Below are positions 57,571-64,000 of a DNA stretch of 64,000 bases, piece by piece. The position numbers and the translations under genes were made by a program. The notes under the pieces are model-generated. The model saw only the letters and a list, made by a program, of their open reading frames with translations, did not search any database and was not told the DNA's origin. Each line of letters starts with the position of its first letter. Position 1 is the stretch's first letter. Origin of the DNA: Pseudeuparius sepicola (taxonomy: Eukaryota; Arthropoda; Insecta; Coleoptera; Anthribidae); the NCBI GenBank assembly GCA_963920635.1, contig OY987298.1:142760257-142824256 (forward strand). Direction: 5' to 3'.

Positions 57571-58675
57571 ACTGACTTATTGTAGTCAGTAGTAGGTTCA
57601 ATAAACATTAAACATACATTTTTGTAAGATACCTATTAGGGTAAGTCTATGTTTAAAAATTCGTCGATCGATTGATCATTACTTACATGATTTTTTATAG
57701 TCAGTAAGTGTAAACAAAATGATAACTGCACTGGTGATCACTCTGTGTCCACTGTTGTTCTCTACAGACCTTTGAATAAATAATTCCAGGAAGGAGTCAA
57801 AGCTACGTGTGTATTATAAAATACGTGAGACGTAAATCGCCCTGAGTAACCAAGTTTTGACACAATATTTTGATATCTGACACGGTGATAGGTTTCAGTA
57901 TGTGGTATTTATACTAAAATCGAGGAAACCGTACGCCTGGCGTAAATAAAACCACGTGTTCAATGACGTTCCGCGATTGGTCGGTGGGCTATAAAATTTC
58001 ACCCGACTCGGCAACAGGGACGTACTCGATCACAAAAGTGTAGTTATGCAGTTATGCGGTTTTATCTTGTCGTTTTCAGCTATTTAGACACTGCCACAAG
58101 TAATTGTAAAACTAAAATCGTTGACTGACGTATTAATATAAGACTTCTCACGGCTATAGTTTCATGTACTGGAAAGTAGATGGCGCCTATGGTCAATAAT
58201 GTATTTTGCATTGTATTTTGTCTCCGGGAAGCGCACCTTAATATTGTCCATAAAAAAATCATATTCTACCTTCCTGCAATCTTTGGGATGTGGCAAGGAA
58301 GCAATTTAACAAAAACGTTTATTTATTTTCCAGTTTGAAGAATAATTACGTTGGTAATTAGTATTTACGTAAAATTATAAAGTTGTTAAATAAAAAATGA
58401 TATTCTATAGGCATTTCAGTGTCCTTCAAATGTGAAATTTAATTCTAGTTGTATAGATTTAACTACTACTATTATTTAGCCAAAATTGCCTTTGCAGAAA
58501 ATTAGGTACCTGTAACCTGTAGATTGCTTCATTGAGTTTAAACACCAGAAAACAAGCAAACGTTGCTAAAAAAAGCCAGGACAATACATAATAAACTAAA
58601 GAAAAAATCAAATTTACCTCCAGAACACCCTGTATATCGATTAATTCCGACAACTATTCAGGAACACCTTGTATA
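57571..58675. other. Mostly featureless flank
   Basis: 57780-57803 repeats the 49185-49210 word. 58632-58640 carries a lone CACCCTG-TATA end, and 58664-58672 a CACCTTGTATA. No gene apart from the promoter-like stretch at 57950-58000. Confidence 0.4.
57950..58035 (+). promoter_or_regulatory. Candidate promoter-like cluster
   Basis: CACGTG (about 57952), TGACGTTCC, a reversed CCAAT (ATTGG, about 57975) and TATAAAA (about 57991) occur in order, resembling a polymerase II promoter reading right. No coding frame follows. Confidence 0.3.
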
Positions 58676-59494
58676 CAGGATGATTTTTTTTTAGGTCTAC
58701 CACAGCGATTTTCTCGCTCATTTTGCGGTCTACAGAAAAAAACGTAAGAAACAAAAATGTGGCAATTTTGGACAGCTCTAAGTGGTGCTGCAAAAGAAAT
58801 CGGCATCCAACTTACGCATTATTAAAAAAACCTCAAATTGAGCAAAATTATTAATGGCCGTTGATTGTTTATTTTAAGAGACAGAGAAAAACTTTTATAT
58901 TGAAAATTGATGGCACTAAGAAGTTTTATGCAAAAGGGTACTCAGATAGTTTCAGAAAATCACACAGGGTCTTCTGCTCTCTTGAGGCGATGAATTTTTT
59001 TTGTTTATTTCTTATTAAGCGATTTTCTCGCTTATTTTGGGCCGCACAGAAAATATATAAGAAAACAAAATATGGAAATTTTGGTCAGCGAGGCGACATT
59101 AAAAAAGGAATGGGCCTCCATACCCAACTTTTCGCGGTGTACTAAAAAAACCTAAAATCGACAAAAATTTTCATGGTCTCAAGAGAGCCGAAGACCCTGT
59201 GTAATTTGCTGAAACTATCTGAGCACCTGGGTGGATAAAGCTTCTCAGTGCCATCAATTTTCAATCTAAAGGTTCTCTTCTGTCTCTTAAAATAAACATT
59301 CCAGGGCAATTAATAATTTTGCTCAATTTAAGGTTTTTTTTAATAATGCGCGACAAGTTGGCCATGGATGCCGATTTCATTTGCAGCACCACTTAGCTGT
59401 CCAAAATTGCCACATTTTTGTCTCTTACGTTTTTTTTGTAGGCCGCAAAATGAGCGAGAAAATCACGGTGGTAGACCTAAAAAAAATCATCCTG
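58676..59494. mobile_element. Foldback with CAGGATGATTTTTTTTAGGT ends
   Basis: TA-CAGGATGATT...AGGTCTACCAC and its complement before TA. Arms of about 360 bp share GCGATTTTCTCGCTCATTTT and ACACAGGGTCTTC. It abuts the next foldback with only TATA between them. Confidence 0.85.
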
Positions 59495-59498
59495 TATA

Positions 59499-60502
59499 CA
59501 GGGTGTCCCGTTAATAATGGTCCATAGAGCAACTGCACGTATTTGGGGCCAAAATATGACGATTGAGGCTAATATGCCTTATAGAAATGTTGTTTGTTTA
59601 AGAGATACAGGGCGTTGAAGAATAAGCTTAAAATATGAATTTTGCTGTATCTCACAGAGGGCGCCACTTGCGCTGTTTTTTGGATCGTGTTTTTACTCCT
59701 AACTTCTTTGAGGTTATCTTTTTGATGTTGCAGGTCCATCACTTTAAGGCATCTTTTCATTCTGCAACAAAAAGGTACTCTTGTTTCATAACGATCAAAT
59801 CAACCGTTTGCCTTGAAATTGCCAAAACGTGCCCCAAAACACCTGTTGACTTCAATATTCGAAACATAAAACTTTCACCTACCGCTTTCAAATGTTACAA
59901 ATCGACTGTACATTCAAAATGAAGAAAACAATGCCAGATGGGCATTGGTCGAAACACCATTCGTTTTCTTGAAATAGAGTGTCCAAATTTTGCCAAGTTT
60001 CAATCCGTTCGTAGCAATTTTTTCTCACTTTAAATGGTACAGTGAATCTGTAACATTTGAAAGTAACAGGTAAAAATTTTATTTTTCGAATGTGGGAGTC
60101 TACAGGTGTTTCGGGGCACATTTTGCCAATTTCAACGCAAACGGTTGATTTGATCGTTATGAAACAAGAGTATCTTTTTGTTGCAGAATGAAAAGATGCC
60201 TTAAAATGATGGACCTGCAACGTCAAAAAGATAACCTCAAAAAAGTTAGGAGTAAAAACACGATCCAAAAACAGCGCAAGTGGCGCCCTCTGTGAGATAC
60301 AGCAAAACTGATATTTTCAGCTTATTCTCCATCCCCAAAAACACAGCAGTGCCAAATTTCAATTCAGCAGCTTCATTATTATTCAACGCCCTGTATCTCT
60401 TAAACCAACAAAATTTCTATAAGGCATATTAGCCTCAATCGTCATATTTTGGCCCCAAATATGTGCAGTTGCTCTATGGACCATTATTAACGGGACACTC
60501 TG
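59499..60502. mobile_element. Nested foldback, outer family 2
   Basis: TA-CAGGGTGTCCCGTTAATAAT and its complement before TA. Outer arms are 107 bp each (59499-59605, 60396-60502), meeting the inner element at TTAAGAGA-TA and TA-TCTCTTAA. Confidence 0.85.
59608..60393. mobile_element. Inner foldback, same family as 52007-52845
   Basis: TA-CAGGGCGTTGAA and its complement bound 786 bp. Arms share CTCACAGAGGGCGCCACTTG, TTGCAGGTCCATCA and CAAGAGTA words with 52007-52845. Its midpoint equals the outer midpoint (both 60000.5). Confidence 0.85.
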
Positions 60503-61124
60503 TATATCGTCGTATAGAGATTTCAGTTGCCTATCCAAAATATGGAAAACAAAGTTGGGCTTCACTTTCAAAAAAGTGCTGGGGTTAGATCCGTAACTTT
60601 TTTGTTTGATTGTTTTTTGTTCGATTGTTTTTTTGACAGCAGATTCTGAAAATTTGGAAGAAATTAGTACAGAAGTGTCTTTTCCCCGGTTAAAATACCT
60701 TACAATTAAGAAAATAAATGGGGGTGGTAGGTATTTTTTGGGGGGGTCACCCTGTACTCCTCTGGCAGACACTTGCAACCGCCAGAATAGGCTGGCTGTT
60801 TACATATTCTTTTAAAACTATTAAAAGAATATTAATAGAATATTTAAAACTATTAAAAGAATATTCCCTCAAAATTTCAGCCTTGTGGGAGCAGGTTACG
60901 AATTACTATCCCTATGGCAACTTTACTGTCGCCTGGCACATACTTGCAACCCTCAAAATAGGTTGTCAATTTTTTTAAGCTTAAACTTATGTAAATTGAA
61001 ACATTAAAATTGTAGCCTTGTGGGAATAGATTTTTTTTTACATTTTCAAAAATTTAAGGGATGATGACGCAACCGCGAGATGCCTGCCAGAACGGTTCTT
61101 TCTTAATTGACCGATAATAAGAGA
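60503..61124. other. No gene
   Basis: TTTAAAACTATTAAAAGAAT is repeated at 60811 and 60844. GGTCACCCTGTA at 60745 may be another foldback-type relic. Confidence 0.4.
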
Positions 61125-61424
61125 ACGGGCGTAGCCAAGGGGGGGGTTTCGGGGGTCCAAACCTCCCCCCTCCCGAAATAAGCAAAATATTACCTAATAT
61201 TATACCGAAAAAATACGAGGAGTGAAGAGTTAAATTATTATTACGTTTGAATATATGTAGTAATAGTAGCGCCTAGCGCCATCTTTTGACGAGAGGCAGA
61301 CGCAGTTGCAGCCGAACTATTTTGTATTGTAGGGACACTTTGCGTTGTTTCTCGATTATTCGCCACGCCCCTAGGTCGAAATGAGCGGAACTTTGTGGAA
61401 GTTTGTGGAAGTTTCTGGACGGCT

Positions 61425-61500
61425 ACTGGGCTGCTATATAAGCGGCGCCGCGGCGCGTGACCGCGCTTACGGCAGTATTGTTCCATGCGAACTCGAAGCG
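61425..61500 (+). promoter_or_regulatory. Probable hAT promoter
   Basis: TATATAAG at 61435-61442 sits in GC-rich sequence (GCGGCGCCGCGGCGCG) about 190 bases before the transposase ATG (61631). Initiation would be expected near 61465-61475. Copies 1 and 2 lack this region. Confidence 0.5.
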
Positions 61501-61630
61501 AATAAAAGTGAAAAGTGGTGAACGAATAGTGAAGAGAATTAATTGTACCGTGTAAGTGAGTAATTTTAGTGCACTGTTATTCGATGACCTTGTTAAGGAT
61601 AGATACGTAAATCATTATTACTGTCGAAAA

Positions 61631-62063
61631 ATGGAGGGGGAAAAAAGAAAGGGTGATAAACCTAAAGGTATGGACTACTGGAAAAAGTGGTGTAGTCAAG
61701 GCCAAGGGGTTTCTAATAAAGAAACAAATTTGGATTTAGCTATCAAAGCTTCAGCTACCTTGCATGCTGATAAGAAGACTGCCTACCCCGAAATCTAGTT
61801 TGGAATGCCTAGATATGTGCGATAAAAACCTTTATCCTAATATTTACACATTACTACAAATCTTGGCTACCATTCCTGTATCCACTGCTACCCCAGAAAG
61901 GTCTTTCTCGAGCCTAAGGAGACTGAAAAACTATTTACGAAACACTACAAGTGAAAACAGACTTAATGGTTTGGCTCTAATGAACATTCACTATGGAACA
62001 GAAATTCATGCAGATGAAGTAGTGGATATATTTAAAAGAAAAAGCCGAAGATTTCTTCTTTAA
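61631..62063 (+). pseudogene. hAT transposase remnant, copy 3
   Basis: The N-terminal frame from MEGEKRKGDKPKG stops at 61798; the second frame (61764-62063) carries ATIPVSTATPERSFSSLRRL and runs to FKRKSRRFLL. The catalytic region is deleted with the same junction as the other copies. Confidence 0.8.
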
Positions 62064-62253
62064 TGGTTTTAGATTTAGCGCAGAGGAACGAAAATAATTT
62101 ATCCATTTCATTTAAAGTTAAGAACTTTATAAATATGTCGTAGTTTTTCGGATGAATATATAGATATTAAATTTCATGTATGTATATTTTTGTTGTTTTA
62201 TTTACTTCTCAAACTAAACCCCCCCCCCAAAACTAAATCCTGGCTACGCCCGT

Positions 62254-62583
62254 GAGAGATATGATATTTAGCCGCCTCAATTTCGTTCCCTTCTGCGCAA
62301 TTACGTCACGCGGTAAGTTCCCGCCCACTTATGACATGCAAAGTATTACAGTATGTCCAATGATTGAGTTTACAAAGGGACAAATGGACCAAAGAGTAAT
62401 TAACAGTAATTTTACAACGCAAACTTCCGCAAATTGGCTGAAAATGCAGAGAACACACTACAATGACACTCAGACGTTTCTGACGTTTCGGTTGTTTATA
62501 ACCAGATGATACAACTTGTACCATTGTTTATAACCGCGTGACGCGCCAATATGGTGTCCAACCTGCGCAATATCATATCTCTC
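62254..62583. mobile_element. MITE with GAGAGATATGATATT ends
   Basis: Perfect 15-bp inverted ends (62254-62268, 62569-62583) bound 330 bp. TTTATAACC is repeated near the right end. No ORF of note. The hAT copy 3 ends exactly at its left border. Confidence 0.7.
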
Positions 62584-62952
62584 TTTTGTTGTATCATGTC
62601 TCCTACTATGTAACCCCATTTGCAAAATTCCAATAGGGATGTCACTCGGGATGTCATTACTAACGTCATAACGCTATTATTGAATATTTATTTCCATGGG
62701 TAATTATAGATTTACCAATCTTTTTTCTTATTTTTTTTAAGTAAATTTTCATCATGACAAAAAGGGCTATATCGATCGCATCTGCCGACGATTTTTTCTG
62801 TCAAAAAAAAATAGCCCGGATATTTTAAGTGAGCCACTTATATAAGCCACCCTGTATAGTAAACGGCAGTTAATCAATTTTTCCTTAACAGTAATGTCCA
62901 GAATGTCCATACTAGAGCATTTCCCCGAATACATGGAATAATAATTATTATA
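62584..62952. other. No gene
   Basis: GGGATGTCACTCGGGATGTCA is a short local duplication near 62636; a CACCCTG-TATA end lies at about 62850. Nothing else. Confidence 0.4.
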
Positions 62953-64000
62953 CAGGGTGATTCAGTTTTAATCTGCAACACTTCAACAGGTGATAGAAAA
63001 CCAAAAAATAACCGCACTTTCTTCTATAACCTATATCATTTTAAGGCCTTATAAAAAAGTTACAGGGTGTTAAAGTTGCAAGAAGTATGTGGAATTTATT
63101 GAATATTTTACAAACTAGTTGAGATATTTGGTACACGTTATAACGGCATGGGTTAGCATAAAACTTGTTAATATCAAACATCTTGAACAACCAGTGGCGT
63201 AGAAATGGGTATAGTATAATTTATTTTAGAAAAAAAAAATAGAACCACCTTGTATAGCAATAAAATGTATTCAAATTCTTATGTAAATTTTTATTGTAAA
63301 CAAAAACGTTATCTTAGCATTTTTTCATATGTGTCATGGTTTCATAGCAAATTTGATTTTTTTGTAATATTTCGGGGTACTTCTGAAAAATTATCTAAAA
63401 ATTTGCTCCATAAGTAACACTTAAAGTAGAAATAATGTGTTTGCTACCTGAAATAAAGTAACTTTTTCCAATAAACTCACCTATTTAAGGCTATACTTTT
63501 GAAGATACAGGGTCTAAAACATTTAAGGAAGATACAATTAATGTTACGCTCTGTATCTTGAAAAGTAAAACCTTGAATGAGTAAGTTTATTGGGAAAAGT
63601 TACTGTATTTAAAGTAAAAAACACATTTTTTCTACTTTGAGTGTTACTTATGGAGGAAAGTTTTAAGTTAATTTTTCAGAAGAACCCCGAAGTAATACGA
63701 AAAAATCAAATTTGCTATAAAACCTGACATATATGAAAAAATGCTAAGAGAACGTTTTTGTTTACAATAAAAATTTACATAAGAATTTGAATACATTTTA
63801 TTGCTATACAAGGTGGTTCTATTTTTTTTTTCCAAAATAAATTATACTAATTACCCATTTCTACGCCACTGGTTGTTCAAGATGGTTGATATTAACAGGT
63901 TTTATGCTAACCCATGCCGTTATAACGTTTAAAAAATATGACTTAAATACCTCAACTAGTTTGTAAAATATTCAATAAATTCCACATATTTCTTGCAACT
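62953..64000. mobile_element. Triple-nested foldback, cut by the window end
   Basis: Outer end TA-CAGGGTGATTCAGTTTTAA at 62953; middle element from TA-CAGGGTGTTAAAGTTGCA at 63063, whose right arm runs to the window end (CTTGCAACT); and a 46-bp innermost piece at 63508-63553 bounded by TA-CAGGGTC and GCTCTG-TA. Arms of the middle element are about 440 bp and include CCAGTGGCGTAGAAATGGGT. Confidence 0.82.

Larger units (their letters stand above)
61125..62253 (+). mobile_element. Internally deleted hAT element, copy 3 (keeps the 5' region)
   Basis: Same ends (ACGGGCGTAGCCA), subterminal hairpin and internal join as copies 1 and 2, but about 280 bp of extra 5' sequence are kept (61310-61600). 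It abuts the MITE at 62254-62583 on the right. Confidence 0.85.

Overview
The window looks like intergenic or intronic DNA from an arthropod, most likely an insect. It is AT-rich, lacks any long intact open reading frame, and is packed with eukaryotic transposon remains: Tc1/mariner, pogo, hAT, Penelope-like, Crypton-like and non-LTR elements, plus many long foldback (inverted-repeat) elements. I see no rRNA, no intact tRNA, no CRISPR and no operon. The order or species cannot be fixed from sequence alone. Nearly every coding trace is a broken transposon gene; no complete host gene is visible.

Layout. 0-5 kb: AT-rich sequence with a composite repeat (1212-2326) whose second copy lies at 24974-25963 with its internal module inverted. 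5-7 kb: a degraded tRNA-Pro-like sequence, a palindromic MITE and a 5'-truncated LINE. 7-7.5 kb: a sharp CpG-rich island ending in a strong splice donor. 9.3-12 kb: a cluster of foldback modules. 13.2-14.9 kb: a decayed Tc1-type transposon with clear TIRs and TA target site. 15-15.7 kb: a tandem array. 17-19.3 kb: a 0.7-kb dispersed repeat split by a 1.2-kb foldback; an uninterrupted copy lies inverted at 45.9-46.7 kb. 20-21.2 kb: a pogo-like derivative with a PHD-finger remnant. 26.9-31.3 kb: three more inverted-repeat elements. 31.8-32.9 kb, 41.7-42.5 kb and 61.1-62.3 kb: three copies of one internally deleted hAT element. 35.1-36.6 kb: a Tc1-like element reduced to a DNA-binding-domain ORF between inverted repeats of about 550 bp. 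42.9-45.0 and 47.4-49.0 kb: two opposed Penelope-like copies, each with a MITE inside. 50-51.2 kb: a foldback whose arms carry the 5' end of a recombinase-like gene. 51.9-60.5 kb: further foldbacks, a tandem array and a recent 505-bp duplication of a GC-rich block. 62.9-64 kb: a nested foldback cut by the window end.

The strongest pattern is a large set of inverted-repeat elements starting TA-CAGGGTG and ending CACCCTG-TA. At least five are nested, each inner element centred on the dyad axis of the outer one. The same inner family occurs inside two different outer families, and one outer/inner junction recurs at a second locus. One such element has an empty-site copy in the window, so it is demonstrably an insertion at TA. 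A related theme is that several non-autonomous elements keep only the 5' end of a transposase or recombinase gene.

CpG-rich, repeat-poor islands with homeodomain-like motifs (about 12.1, 16.1, 36.7, 46.8 and 56.6 kb) could be conserved regulatory DNA of a neighbouring host gene; this is inference only.
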